Assembly: GCA_021323655.1 (NCBI GenBank)
Contig: JAJPKO010000057.1
Coordinates: 34,447-98,446, forward strand
Length of the DNA: 64,000 nt
From: Acidobacteriaceae bacterium
GTDB lineage: Bacteria > Acidobacteriota > Terriglobia > Terriglobales > Acidobacteriaceae
Direction: 5' to 3'
The notes below the pieces were generated by a model. It saw only the letters and a program-made list of their open reading frames with translations. It was not told the DNA's origin and searched no databases. Both the position numbers and the translations under genes were made by a program. This document shows positions 45,002 to 54,522 of this stretch, one piece after another (positions within the stretch are counted from its first letter, which is position 1; each line of letters begins with the position of its first letter).

Positions 45002-45940
45002 TTACCAGCCCCGCGTCTGTAACAACTGCTCCTGCTCGATGGCAGCGACTGCCAGGCCTTTCATCGTTCCGGTGACCTGCTCCGATGCCTCGGCGACGAT
45101 CTTCGGGTCGTTGTAATGGGTCGTAGCAATTACAATCGCCCGGGCGCGGGAGACGGCTTCCGCGCGCTCAGCCGGATTGTTCTCGACATCCAGCGGAGTC
45201 GCGCGTTCCTTCATAAAGATCCCAGAACCGACAAACACAGTTTCCGCCCCCAGCTGCATCATCAATGCCGCGTCCGCGGGTGTGGCAATGCCTCCGGCGG
45301 AGAAGTTCGGAACCGGCAGCTTGCCGTTTTTGGCAACCATGCGAACAAGCTCATATGGGGCGCGCAGTTCTTTGGCTGCGGCGTAAAGCTCGTCTTCACT
45401 CAAAACCGTCAGCGCGCGGATCTCGCGCATGATGGTACGCATGTGCTTCACTGCGTGGACCACGTCGCCAGTACCTGCTTCGCCCTTGGTGCGGATCATG
45501 GCTGCCCCTTCCGCAATACGGCGCAGTGCCTCTCCGAGATCACGCGCGCCACAGACGAAGGGCGTCTTGAAGGCGTGCTTGTCAATGTGGTGCTCTTCGT
45601 CTGCCGGGGTGAGGACTTCGGACTCGTCAATGAAGTCTACGCCAATCTCCTGCAATACCTGCGCTTCCGCAAAGTGGCCAATACGCGCCTTAGCCATTAC
45701 AGGAATGGTGACCGCGGTCATGATTTCCCGGATGAGCCTGGGATTGGCCATGCGGGCCACGCCGCCCTCAGCTCGGATCATGGCGGGAACCCGCTCCAGC
45801 GCCATAACTGAGACTGCTCCGGCTTCCTCGGCAATGCGTGCCTGTTCGACGTTCATCACGTCCATAATGACGCCGCCCTTCAGCATCTCTGCGAGGCCGG
45901 TTTTAAGGCGAAGACTGGTGTTTGCGTTCTGTTCTGTCAT
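45002..45940 (-). CDS. pdxS: Pyridoxal 5'-phosphate synthase lyase subunit
   Basis: PdxS makes PLP from ribose 5-phosphate, glyceraldehyde 3-phosphate and ammonia. The TIM-barrel protein has the family blocks [48 protein letters not shown] and [16 protein letters not shown] with the catalytic lysines. The ATG at 45940 follows AAGGA and gives 312 residues; an ATG four codons upstream (45952) is also possible. Co-transcribed with pdxT through the PIN fragment. Confidence 0.95.
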   Translation of the reverse strand: MTEQNANTSLRLKTGLAEMLKGGVIMDVMNVEQARIAEEAGAVSVMALERVPAMIRAEGGVARMANPRLIREIMTAVTIPVMAKARIGHFAEAQVLQEIGVDFIDESEVLTPADEEHHIDKHAFKTPFVCGARDLGEALRRIAEGAAMIRTKGEAGTGDVVHAVKHMRTIMREIRALTVLSEDELYAAAKELRAPYELVRMVAKNGKLPVPNFSAGGIATPADAALMMQLGAETVFVGSGIFMKERATPLDVENNPAERAEAVSRARAIVIATTHYNDPKIVAEASEQVTGTMKGLAVAAIEQEQLLQTRGW

Positions 45941-46028
45941 GATGTCCTTCATGCCGCGGTGGGGGTGTAAGGGCGCGCGGAAAATCTGGTTCTGAACTTA
46001 TTAGTTTAACAGTTTTGATCGTTGCCGT

Positions 46029-46493
46029 TCAGGCGAGCACTTGCGCCAGTTTGTCACGATCTACCGCAATAAATAAAGCTTTGCCACGCGCAAGGACGAT
46101 GCCTGATGGGTCAAGAATTTCTGCCTCACAAAAATTTCTGCATCCCTGATTTGATACGCGCCGAGCTTTGATTGTAAGCGGCTGCTGCAGCGGGACAGGA
46201 CGCAGATACTCCACTTCCATCTGTCGTGTCATTGCTGTTATTCCATGCTGGCGGTTTGCTTTGCTCATCGTCTCGTCCAGAAGTGTGGCAATAATGCCAC
46301 CGTGGACATGTCCGGGAGGTCCTTCAAAGCGGCGGGGCAGTCGTGTGTGGCACACGATCTGCTGATCTCCATCTACAAAGAACCGGAGCCGCAAGCCGGA
46401 TTTATTTTCCAATCCACAGCCAAAACAGCGGTTCAGCGCCCCATGTGCAAGCGGGGTCAGCCGGGCAGGGTCCGTCAGGGCTTTAACCGTCAT
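46029..46493 (-). CDS. PaaI-family hot-dog thioesterase
   Basis: The 154-residue protein has the hot-dog fold signature GHVHGGIIATLLDETMSKAN, where the conserved Asp/Glu and HGG form the active site for acyl-CoA thioester hydrolysis. The N-terminal CFGCGLEN resembles a small Cys pair found in related thioesterases. The ATG at 46493 is preferred because the longer reading to 46568 would run into miaB. The two divergent starts are only 20 bases apart, so their promoters must overlap the coding regions. Confidence 0.82.
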   Translation of the reverse strand: MTVKALTDPARLTPLAHGALNRCFGCGLENKSGLRLRFFVDGDQQIVCHTRLPRRFEGPPGHVHGGIIATLLDETMSKANRQHGITAMTRQMEVEYLRPVPLQQPLTIKARRVSNQGCRNFCEAEILDPSGIVLARGKALFIAVDRDKLAQVLA

Positions 46494-46500
46494 CGAGCGA

Positions 46501-46506
46501 TATAAT
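46501..46506 (+). promoter_or_regulatory. Consensus -10 element directly before miaB
   Basis: TATAAT ends only seven bases before the miaB ATG, so transcription should begin at or next to the start codon and give a leaderless or nearly leaderless mRNA. A good -35 is not visible. Confidence 0.5.
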
Positions 46507-46513
46507 CTAAGGA

Positions 46514-47884
46514 ATGACGGTGGATTTGCAAATTCTGGATGGGCACGAGAAAGCGGTGGCCTCTGCACGTCCCAAGACCTTTTACCTGGAGACCTTTGGC
46601 TGCCAGATGAACGTGCATGACTCGGAGAAAGTCATTGGCACACTGGTGCAGCAGGGATATCGTCAGGTACATACGGAAGAGGAGGCAGACCTTATCCTTT
46701 ACAACACCTGTTCGATACGTGATAAGGCCGAGCAGAAAGTCTTCCACCGCCTGAATGATTTCAAAAAACTCACGGACCAGGGGAAGCGCTTCGGCGTACT
46801 GGGCTGTGTGGCGCAGCAGGAAGGCGAGCACATCTTTGAGCGCGCTCCGTATGTCTCTCTGGTTGCCGGCTCGGCGTCCTACCGCAGGCTGCCGGAGATG
46901 CTGGTGCGCCTGGAACTCGGCGAAAAGCGTATTACCGGGCTCGACGATCGCCAGACTGAGGAAACATTTGAGACGGAGTTTACGGTACGTTCCAATCCGC
47001 ATCGTGGGTATATCACGATTATTGAAGGCTGCGACAAGTTTTGCGCTTACTGTGTAGTTCCTTTCACACGCGGGAAAGAGCGCAGCCGTACGTCCAGCTC
47101 TGTTCTGGCTGAAGCGCGCCGCATGGCCGATGCTGGATATACGGAAATTCAGCTTCTGGGGCAGAATGTAAACTCTTATCGCGATCCAGAAGGGAAGAAG
47201 TCATTTGCTGAACTTCTGGCAGCCGTAGGAGAAGTCCCGGGCATCCGCCGCGTACGCTTCACCACTTCTCACCCGCGCGATTTTACGCGCGACATTGTTG
47301 AGGCCATTGATGCTGTGCCCTCGCTTTGCGATCACGTGCATCTTCCTGTGCAGAGCGGGTCCTCTCATGTGCTTAAACTCATGCAGCGCGAATACACGCG
47401 TGAGTGGTATCTGGAGCGCATCTCATGGATTAAGGCCGCGAAGCGGCAAATCAGCATGACGACTGACATCATTGTCGGCTTTCCGGGAGAGACGCCTGAG
47501 GATTTCGACGAGACCATCACTCTGCTGCACGAAGTGCAGTACGATGGGATCTTTGCCTTTAAGTACTCTCCTCGACCGAATACTCCGGCGCTGTCCATGC
47601 CCGACTCCATTCCGGACGAGGTGAAATCACAGCGACTGCAGATTCTGCTTGACCAGCAGCGGGAAATTCAGAGGGTAAATTACAGCAATCATGTAGGCCA
47701 GATACTTGAAGTGATGGTTGAAGGTCGTAATCGGGCCAGAGGCCAGGTGGTGGGGCGCACTTCCCAGAACAAAACCCTGAACTTTACGTCGGGCCAGCCG
47801 ATTCTTCCGGCCCCGGGTAGTTATGTTCAGGTGAAAGTGACAAAGAGCTGTCCGAACAGTCTGGTAGGAGAGGCTGTCGCCTAA
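46514..47884 (+). CDS. miaB: tRNA-2-methylthio-N6-dimethylallyladenosine synthase MiaB
   Basis: The 456-residue radical-SAM enzyme adds a methylthio group to i6A37 in tRNA. Cys30, Cys66 and Cys98 (FGCQMN, YNTCSIRD, VLGCVAQ) bind the auxiliary cluster, and Cys173, Cys177, Cys180 in EGCDKFCAYC bind the radical-SAM cluster. A TRAM domain occupies the last 70 residues. The TCSIRDKAEQKV block favours MiaB over MtaB or RimO. A TATAAT lies seven bases before the ATG, and AAGG only two, so translation may be leaderless. The bifunctional nuclease gene follows by 17 bases. Confidence 0.95.
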   Translation: MTVDLQILDGHEKAVASARPKTFYLETFGCQMNVHDSEKVIGTLVQQGYRQVHTEEEADLILYNTCSIRDKAEQKVFHRLNDFKKLTDQGKRFGVLGCVAQQEGEHIFERAPYVSLVAGSASYRRLPEMLVRLELGEKRITGLDDRQTEETFETEFTVRSNPHRGYITIIEGCDKFCAYCVVPFTRGKERSRTSSSVLAEARRMADAGYTEIQLLGQNVNSYRDPEGKKSFAELLAAVGEVPGIRRVRFTTSHPRDFTRDIVEAIDAVPSLCDHVHLPVQSGSSHVLKLMQREYTREWYLERISWIKAAKRQISMTTDIIVGFPGETPEDFDETITLLHEVQYDGIFAFKYSPRPNTPALSMPDSIPDEVKSQRLQILLDQQREIQRVNYSNHVGQILEVMVEGRNRARGQVVGRTSQNKTLNFTSGQPILPAPGSYVQVKVTKSCPNSLVGEAVA

Positions 47885-47901
47885 AAGGAGGGGACATCCA
47901 G

Positions 47902-48387
47902 ATGGAAATTGAGATGAAAATCCGCGGCCTGATGGTAGATCCTTCCACAAATGCCCCGATTGTTATCCTCAAAGATGTACAGGGCGACACGGTCCTGCCC
48001 ATCTGGGTGGGTCTTTATGAGGCGAATGCCATCGCTCTTGAGGTGGAGAAAGCGACAACGCCTCGCCCGATGACCCATGACCTTTTGAAGAATGTGGTTA
48101 ACGGGCTGAACGCGACCCTTCAGCGCGTTGTGGTGACTGAGCTGAAAGACGACACCTTCCATGCAGTCCTCTGGCTGGAGCAGGACGGCGAAACGGTGAC
48201 GATTGATTGCCGTCCTTCCGATGCCCTGGCGCTTGCCCTGCGGGCTGACTGCCCCATCTATGTGAACGAGGAAGTTCTGCGCGTGGCAAAAGTCATCCCT
48301 AACCCGGCCGACCAGGCCACGCAGGAAGAATTGCGTCGCTGGCTCGAAAATCTGAACGACGAGGACCTGGGCCGCTATAAGATGTAG
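47902..48387 (+). CDS. Bifunctional nuclease family protein (DUF151)
   Basis: The 161-residue protein is one DUF151/BFN domain: LPIWVGLYEANAIALEVE and DCRPSDALALALRADCPIYV are the two conserved blocks. Plant members have RNase and DNase activity; the bacterial role is unclear, but the fold often sits beside RNA-modification or replication genes. A strong AAGGAGG site lies at the miaB stop, so the two are co-transcribed. The C-terminal extension ENLNDEDLGRYKM is acidic and variable. Confidence 0.9.
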   Translation: MEIEMKIRGLMVDPSTNAPIVILKDVQGDTVLPIWVGLYEANAIALEVEKATTPRPMTHDLLKNVVNGLNATLQRVVVTELKDDTFHAVLWLEQDGETVTIDCRPSDALALALRADCPIYVNEEVLRVAKVIPNPADQATQEELRRWLENLNDEDLGRYKM

Positions 48388-48426
48388 CCCGGACTGCTCT
48401 GGATCCATCCCGGTAATAAGGACCTC

Positions 48427-49947
48427 ATGAGCTTACGCCGCATTGGAAAGCTGTTCGCCGCCAACAATGTGGGACAGTTGATTACTGTCCTGAATCAACT
48501 TTTGCTGCCGCCGGCATTTCTACATAGCTATGGCGTAAGCCTATACGGGCAATGGCTTGCCCTGAGTGCTGCAATTTCGTATCTCACCACTTTCAACTAT
48601 GGCCTGCAAACCTACACCAGCATGCAGATGACCATTCATTATCAACGTGGTGAATTACAGGAAACACGTGAAATCCAGTCCGCCGGGTTGAGAATTCTCT
48701 TTGGTGCGATGCTGCTGTTTGCCATCGTTCTGCTGGTCATATTTTTCATGCCGTTAAATGCCTGGTTGCATCTGACAATTCCTGAGCAGCAGGCGCAATG
48801 GACGCTTTACATTCTTGGGTGCCAGGTCGTTGCCGGCATGATTGGCGGCTTCTTCGTTAACAGCTATATGGTCATAGGCATTCCGCATCGCGGGCAAAAT
48901 TTTGCGAATGCTTACCAGGCCTTGATCCTGTTTGCTCAATTTGCGTTAGTGATGAAGCATGCCTCTTTTCCAGCAATTGCCGGATCGCAGCTCATCATCA
49001 GTCTGGCGAGCTCTATTTTTTTGTGGGTGGATGTCAGCCGTCTTGCACCTGAAATCCGTCCCAGCCTTCGTTACTGGAAGAAGGGATCGTTACTGGCCAT
49101 TTTAAGGCCGTGTGGGCATTATGCTTTGCTCTATTCCTCCAACGTTCTGGCTTACCAGTTACCGACCATTCTTATGCAGCGTCTGCTTGGGCCGGCCACC
49201 GTTGTGGTATTCAGCGTGACACGAACGATCTATTCCATGACCAGGAGAATCCTGAACCTGCTGACAAATTCCATCGGTCCGGAAATAACTATCACTTTTG
49301 GGCAGCAGAATTGGCGAAAGCTGCACAAGTTATATGAGTTTTCTGAACGTGTCATTCTTTTGCTGATAGCCCCCATCACCCTGGGGTCCATGCTTGCAAC
49401 TCCGCTCCTGCTCCAGGTTTGGCTACACAAAGGGCAACTCTACCAGCCACTTTTCTGTATTCTGCTCGGCCTGACCGTATCCATCCAGAGCATCAAGGAG
49501 CATAAATACCAGTTTCAGTTCTCCACCAACCAGGTGCGGGAAATCTCCTATATAACCGTTCTGGCTTACTCGATTGAATTGTTGGCAGCGGTACCAATGA
49601 TGCATTGGTGGGGGCTTAATGGATTCACAACAGCCTGGCTGGTCATTGAAGTCATACAACTTTTCTATCTGCTGCATTTAAATGCGAAACTCTTTGGAGA
49701 CCAGGCCCAGCTTGATCGTACCCCTGTTTATCAACTCATGGTCATCATGGTCGCCGGCTGCGCAATCCTGTTATGGCCTGTTTACCACATCACAGAGTTT
49801 CATTATCCTGTGCAGGCGAGCATGGCAGTTGCAGCAGCATGCATCACATTGGCTGTGTGCTACTGGGTCTTTCGCCTGGAAGAAGTACGCAGCCTTTTAT
49901 GGGACAAAGTCAGCGGACGCCTCTCCTTTCTTACTTCTAAACAATAA
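48427..49947 (+). CDS. Polysaccharide-type flippase (MVF superfamily)
   Basis: The 506-residue protein has about twelve to fourteen membrane helices and resembles Wzx-like lipid-linked oligosaccharide flippases (N-terminus ANNVGQLITVLNQLLLPPAF, middle RTIYSMTRRILNLLTNSIGP). It would move undecaprenyl-linked sugar units across the inner membrane. No glycosyltransferase or polymerase gene is near, so it stands alone. The base composition looks more AT-rich than its neighbours by eye, hinting at transfer. No terminator is clear. Confidence 0.78.
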   Translation: MSLRRIGKLFAANNVGQLITVLNQLLLPPAFLHSYGVSLYGQWLALSAAISYLTTFNYGLQTYTSMQMTIHYQRGELQETREIQSAGLRILFGAMLLFAIVLLVIFFMPLNAWLHLTIPEQQAQWTLYILGCQVVAGMIGGFFVNSYMVIGIPHRGQNFANAYQALILFAQFALVMKHASFPAIAGSQLIISLASSIFLWVDVSRLAPEIRPSLRYWKKGSLLAILRPCGHYALLYSSNVLAYQLPTILMQRLLGPATVVVFSVTRTIYSMTRRILNLLTNSIGPEITITFGQQNWRKLHKLYEFSERVILLLIAPITLGSMLATPLLLQVWLHKGQLYQPLFCILLGLTVSIQSIKEHKYQFQFSTNQVREISYITVLAYSIELLAAVPMMHWWGLNGFTTAWLVIEVIQLFYLLHLNAKLFGDQAQLDRTPVYQLMVIMVAGCAILLWPVYHITEFHYPVQASMAVAAACITLAVCYWVFRLEEVRSLLWDKVSGRLSFLTSKQ

Positions 49948-49959
49948 ATAGATGTTTGC

Positions 49960-50190
49960 TTAGCTACTCATTGCAGCGGTCTTCTCGAAGCGGGCATCGT
50001 CTGATGACGGCCCCACCTTGATTTCAGCCTTGTCATTTTCGGACAAGTTTGAGAATCCCAGAAAACCGCTACAACCACTTGAACTTGTGCAGGATCCAGA
50101 GCAGCCCGATGGTGTGCATGAGCTACATCAGACATCAGATGCGGCAGTCTTGTCCGGTCCTCTTTGCTCTAAATCTTCTGGCTTTTCCAC
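49960..50190 (-). other. Cys-rich reading frame interrupted by one UGA
   Basis: The minus strand from a GTG at 50190 reads 20 codons, a UGA at 50130-50128, then a run with Cys at regular spacing (CSSCTPSGCSGSC) and a polar tail (NLSENDKAEIKVG) to a TAA. It overlaps the end of the MATE gene. It could be a dead gene or chance; selenocysteine is possible but the hairpin after the UGA is not of the expected geometry. Confidence 0.25.
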
Positions 50191-51587
50191 TTTCCTCTGC
50201 GGAAGATCAGCATACTGGCTGCGGCAATGGCCGCCTCAGACATGACGACGGCGAAGAAGACACCTTTTGCATGCAGTCGTGTATGAAAAGCAAGCCACCA
50301 CGCCAGCGGAATCTGAAACATCCAGAAGCCGAAGAAATTCACAATTGTTGGCGTAACGGTGTCTCCTGCTCCATTAAATGCCTGGAGCATCACCATGCCG
50401 AAGGCGTAAGCCATATTTCCATAACTGAAAATGCGCAGAGCAGAAGCAGCAATCGGCACTACGAGAGGGGCGCCGACAAACAACCGCACGACAGGCGTGG
50501 CGAAGAAGATGAAGAAGACTCCAATAAGGCCAAGGAAGAGCATATTGAAAAGTCCCGTCCGCCACACGGACCTCTCGGCGCGTTCAGGGTGCTTCGCGCC
50601 GAGGTTTTGACCTACGAGTGTGGCAGCGGCATTGCTCAGTCCCCATGAAGGCAAAAGAATGAAGACAAGAATCCGGACCGCGACTGTGTATCCGGCCAGA
50701 GCATCTGCGCCATAGCTCGAGATGATCCTGACCATGGCGATCCAGCTTGTGTGCGCGATGGCGAATTGCAGAATGCCTGTAATGGAGACACGCACCAGCC
50801 GCCACAAAACACCCGTGCGAACGCGAACATGCCGCAGCAGGATGTGAATGCGCTCCGTTCCTTTCAGCAGGCGGTAAAACTGATAGAGCACGCCGATGCT
50901 GCGCCCGCTGAAGGTGGCCAACGCCGCTCCGGTGACGCCCAGCTTGGGGAATGGTCCAAGGCCGAAGATGAGGCATGGATCGAGAATCAGGTTCAGGATG
51001 TTCGAGACCCACAACAGCCGCATGGCGATGGCGGCGTCACCTGCTCCACGAAAGATAGCATTATTGAGAAAAAGCATCACTACTGCGCCACAGCCGCCAA
51101 GCGCAATGCGAGCGTATCCAGTTCCAGTAGCAACCAGGGAAGGCGATGCTCCCATAAGCGCCAGAAGCTGTGGTGCAAAGATGTAGCAGGGGGCCCCAAC
51201 CGCAAGCGAAATCAACAGCCCCAGAAAAATCGCATGCACTCCCGCAACCGCTGCGCCTTCCGGGTCCTTTTCGCCTACGCGACGTGCCACCATCGCAGTG
51301 GTGGACATGGACAGACCTATGCCGATGGCAAAGACCAGTGACAGCAGCGATTCGGTCAAACCAACCGTGGCCACAGCGTCCGCACCAAGCCTGCCCACCC
51401 AGAAAACGTCCACCACGGCGAAGAGCGATTCGAGCACCATCTCAAGCACCATGGGAATGGCGAGCAGCAGAATGGCGCGGTTGAGGCTGCCTGCGGTGTA
51501 GTCCTGGTGCGAGCCGCGCAGGGCTTCGCGCACCGATGCCCATAAGGACGGTTGCGGCGCGCTCACGGATGGTGACGGTGTGCCCAT
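50169..51587 (-). CDS. MATE-family multidrug efflux transporter
   Basis: The 472-residue protein has twelve predicted membrane helices in two similar halves. NRAILLLAIPMVLEMVLESL and VDVFWVGRLGADAVATVG at the N-terminus, and GDTVTPTIVNFFGFWMFQI in the second half, are MATE-typical. It should export drugs or metabolites using sodium or proton gradients. From the ATG at 51587 the length is normal; the frame is open upstream to 51701 with no homology-like sequence. It faces away from priA, separated by an SDR remnant. Confidence 0.9.
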   Translation of the reverse strand: MGTPSPSVSAPQPSLWASVREALRGSHQDYTAGSLNRAILLLAIPMVLEMVLESLFAVVDVFWVGRLGADAVATVGLTESLLSLVFAIGIGLSMSTTAMVARRVGEKDPEGAAVAGVHAIFLGLLISLAVGAPCYIFAPQLLALMGASPSLVATGTGYARIALGGCGAVVMLFLNNAIFRGAGDAAIAMRLLWVSNILNLILDPCLIFGLGPFPKLGVTGAALATFSGRSIGVLYQFYRLLKGTERIHILLRHVRVRTGVLWRLVRVSITGILQFAIAHTSWIAMVRIISSYGADALAGYTVAVRILVFILLPSWGLSNAAATLVGQNLGAKHPERAERSVWRTGLFNMLFLGLIGVFFIFFATPVVRLFVGAPLVVPIAASALRIFSYGNMAYAFGMVMLQAFNGAGDTVTPTIVNFFGFWMFQIPLAWWLAFHTRLHAKGVFFAVVMSEAAIAAASMLIFRRGKWKSQKI

Positions 51588-51717
51588 ACAGAGACTCAAG
51601 AGAGTGTACAGGTACAGGCGTAGAAAAGGTGTGGAGAGGAAGTGGAAAACCCGAGTGCCCGACACAAACCGTTGGCATGCGCAGGGCATCCGAAAAGGCA
51701 ACTACCAGGGGAGATGC

Positions 51718-51915
51718 TCACCCAGATGGATGTAAGCGCGATTTTTTGATGAGCGGCAAAAGTGTCTGCGTGAGTCCGACCGTGCCGAAGAAGTTTGTTT
51801 CGAATGTCTCGCGCAGAACGGCGGGTGAAACTCTGCTGGAGTTGTTGCCTTCAAAAAAGTTTTCCCTGGAGACTCCGGCATTGTTTACGAAGATGTCGAA
51901 TTTTCCGAATTCTTT
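51718..51915 (-). pseudogene. Short-chain dehydrogenase/reductase fragment
   Basis: The minus strand reads EFGKFDIFVNNAGVSRENFF and continues VSPAVLRETFETNFFGTVGL and TQTLLPLIKKS before a TGA. NNAG and NFFGT are the SDR strand-4 and helix-5 signatures. The Rossmann glycine motif and the catalytic Ser-Tyr-Lys region are absent, so only the middle survives. It fills the gap between the MATE and priA genes. Confidence 0.75.
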
Positions 51916-51998
51916 TCAGAGAAATCCCCAGGAAATGGGTCAGTGTATGCTCGATTCGATGTTGTGACAGCAGGCGGAGATTCAGCAACAATAATGCC

Positions 51999-54509
51999 AT
52001 GCCCACCTTTTGCGATGTAGCGTTGCCTCTCCCTCTGGACCGCGCCTTTACCTACGCGGTCAATGGAGACGTGCCTGAGGTAGGCTGCCGTGTGCTGGTC
52101 CCGTTTCGCAATGAAAAGCTCTCTGGAGTGGTGCTGCGCGTGCATGATGAGGCGCCTCCGGTAGAGGCCAAGCCGCTGATGAGTGTGCTGGATCAGGAGC
52201 CGGTCATCTCAGGCGTGCTGTTGGAGCTGGCGCAGTGGATTGCGCAGTATTACATCGCTTCCATCGGCGAGGTGCTGCGGGGCATGCTTCCGCTGATGGC
52301 CGAAGTGCGGCACGTGACGCTGTTCCGGATTACAGATCTGGGGCGGCAAGTGCTGTATGAAGGCGCAGAGAAGGGATCTTCGCGGCGGTCCAAGCTCTCC
52401 CCGGAAGAGCAGAAGATGGAATATGCCGTTCTGAACTATCTGGAGAACGGGGATGCGACGCGGATATCGCGCTTACGGTCCGCGACAGGAGCGAGTGTGG
52501 GGCTGCTGCAGGGAATGGCCCGCAAAAAGTGGATTGCGCGTGAGACAGAAGCGGATGCACGGGATGCTCGCAAGGTAGTGCGATATGCGGTCCTGGCAGG
52601 GTACAGCGCTCAGGTTGAGCTGAGTTCATCGGAGCGATCGGATCCATTCGAAGGGAAACGGCTGCCGAAGCTGAATGAAAATCAGCAGGCGATTCTGGCG
52701 GAACTGGCCGGGGCTGGTGGCGAACTTCCGGTAGCGGAGCTGCGTCGCCTGGATGTGCCACAGTCTACGCTTACCACTCTGGTAAAGCGCGGACTGGTGG
52801 CAATCGAAGAGCGACCGGCGGATTTTCATCTGACGCAGCTGGGCGTAAAACAGGCATTGTATGAGCTGAATCCGCAGCAGAAGAAGGCATTTGATGCGAT
52901 TATATCTGCCGTCGCTTCGGGAGAGTTTCGCCCACATCTGTTGCATGGCGTGACCGGGTCAGGGAAGACCGCTGTCTATCTGGCTGCCATGCGCTATGCG
53001 CTTGATGCAGGCAGGTCGGCGATTCTGCTCGTCCCCGAGATTGGGCTGACTCCGGCGATTGCTGCGCAATTGCATCATGCTTTTGGCGAGCAGGTGGCAT
53101 TACTGCACTCTGCGCTGACTCCGCAGGAACGGGCGGAGCAGTGGCACCGCATTCGTCGCGGTGAGGCCCGGATCGTAGTCGGGACGCGCTCAGCAATTTT
53201 TGCTCCGGTGCAGGACCTGGGATTGATCATCGTGGATGAGGAGCACGATTCGAGCTACAAGCAGGAAGAGACGCCGCGGTATCATGCACGCGATGTAGCG
53301 GTGATGCGGGCGAAATTGTCATCCGCCACGGTAGTGCTGGGATCGGCGACGCCGTCGCTTGAGTCGTGGTACAACTCTGAGCGCGGCAGATACGCGAAGA
53401 TCGAAATGCATGAGCGGGTAAACCAGCGTCCGCTGCCCACAGTGGAGTTGGTTGACATGCGGCGCGAGTTTCAGGAAACAGGGCAGGAGCATCTGTTTTC
53501 TCGCGCGCTGATTGAGGAAACGAAGGCAACACTCGATCGGGGTGAGCAGGCAATCATTCTGCTGAATCGGCGTGGGTACTCATTTGTCGTCATGTGTCGA
53601 GCCTGCGGACACAAGCTGCAATGCGAGAATTGCGCTCTGTCTCTCACTTATCACAAGGCGATTGGTGAAGATGCGCGAGCGCATGTGGGGCAGCGGCTGG
53701 AATGTCACTATTGCGGTTACAAAAGGGCCGTACCGCGGGTTTGTCCGGAGTGCGAAAGCGAGCACCTCTATTTTCTCGGCGCTGGATCGCAGCAGGGCGA
53801 AGAGCGTTTACAGGAGATTTTTCCCGGAGCGCGCATTGGACGCATGGACCGCGACACAGTGCGAGGACGGCATGATCTCGAACGCCTGCTGGTGAGGCTG
53901 CACTCCGGGGAGATCAATCTGCTGGTCGGTACGCAGATGATTGCCAAGGGGCACGACATTCACGGCGTCACGCTGGTAGGTGTTGTGGGATGCGACCATG
54001 CGCTGAGCCTGCCGGATTTTCGCGCCGCTGAGCGCGTATTTCAGCTGATGACTCAGGTCTCAGGCCGCGCTGGACGCGGCGAGCTTCCCGGCAAGGTGAT
54101 TGTGCAGACGTATTATCCGGACCACTATGCGATCGAGTGCTCGAGAAAGCATGACTTTCACGGATTTGTCGCAAAAGAGTTGAAGTACCGCAGATGGATG
54201 CACTATCCGCCATTCAATGCGCTGGCGAATGTGCTGATACAGAGCCCGCATCTGGAGGAGGCAGCGGTGTGGGCGGCTGTTCTGGGCCGATGGGTGCAGC
54301 AGACGCAACTGACTGGCGTGCGCGTGTTGGGTCCAGCGACCGCGCCGATTTCTAAAATCAAGCGCATTTACCGTTTTCATCTGATTTTGAAATCAGACAA
54401 GCGGCAGTTGCTGGCGCAGGCGCTGCGAGCCATGCTGGCCCATGCAGAGTCGCAGGGAATTCCGCGCAAAAACGTGGTCGTGGATGTGGATGCTGTGAGT
54501 CTCATGTAG
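51999..54509 (+). CDS. priA: Primosomal replication-restart helicase PriA
   Basis: PriA recognises stalled forks and reloads the replisome. From the ATG at 51999 the 836-residue protein has the N-terminal 3'-binding domain (CDVALPLPLDRAFTY), Walker A GVTGSGKT at 317-324, Walker B DEEHDSSYKQE near 413, and a zinc-binding insert (CRACGHKLQCENC and CHYCGYKRAVPRVCPEC), then GRAGRGELPGKV of motif VI. The frame is open upstream through the SDR remnant to 51795, which is not coding on this strand. Confidence 0.95.
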   Translation: MPTFCDVALPLPLDRAFTYAVNGDVPEVGCRVLVPFRNEKLSGVVLRVHDEAPPVEAKPLMSVLDQEPVISGVLLELAQWIAQYYIASIGEVLRGMLPLMAEVRHVTLFRITDLGRQVLYEGAEKGSSRRSKLSPEEQKMEYAVLNYLENGDATRISRLRSATGASVGLLQGMARKKWIARETEADARDARKVVRYAVLAGYSAQVELSSSERSDPFEGKRLPKLNENQQAILAELAGAGGELPVAELRRLDVPQSTLTTLVKRGLVAIEERPADFHLTQLGVKQALYELNPQQKKAFDAIISAVASGEFRPHLLHGVTGSGKTAVYLAAMRYALDAGRSAILLVPEIGLTPAIAAQLHHAFGEQVALLHSALTPQERAEQWHRIRRGEARIVVGTRSAIFAPVQDLGLIIVDEEHDSSYKQEETPRYHARDVAVMRAKLSSATVVLGSATPSLESWYNSERGRYAKIEMHERVNQRPLPTVELVDMRREFQETGQEHLFSRALIEETKATLDRGEQAIILLNRRGYSFVVMCRACGHKLQCENCALSLTYHKAIGEDARAHVGQRLECHYCGYKRAVPRVCPECESEHLYFLGAGSQQGEERLQEIFPGARIGRMDRDTVRGRHDLERLLVRLHSGEINLLVGTQMIAKGHDIHGVTLVGVVGCDHALSLPDFRAAERVFQLMTQVSGRAGRGELPGKVIVQTYYPDHYAIECSRKHDFHGFVAKELKYRRWMHYPPFNALANVLIQSPHLEEAAVWAAVLGRWVQQTQLTGVRVLGPATAPISKIKRIYRFHLILKSDKRQLLAQALRAMLAHAESQGIPRKNVVVDVDAVSLM

Positions 54510-54522
54510 ATGATCAATTGGC

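Noticed and set aside
49960..50190. Selenoprotein gene as a firm call
   Set aside because: The SECIS-like hairpin has the wrong distance to the UGA, and no selenocysteine machinery is visible in the window.
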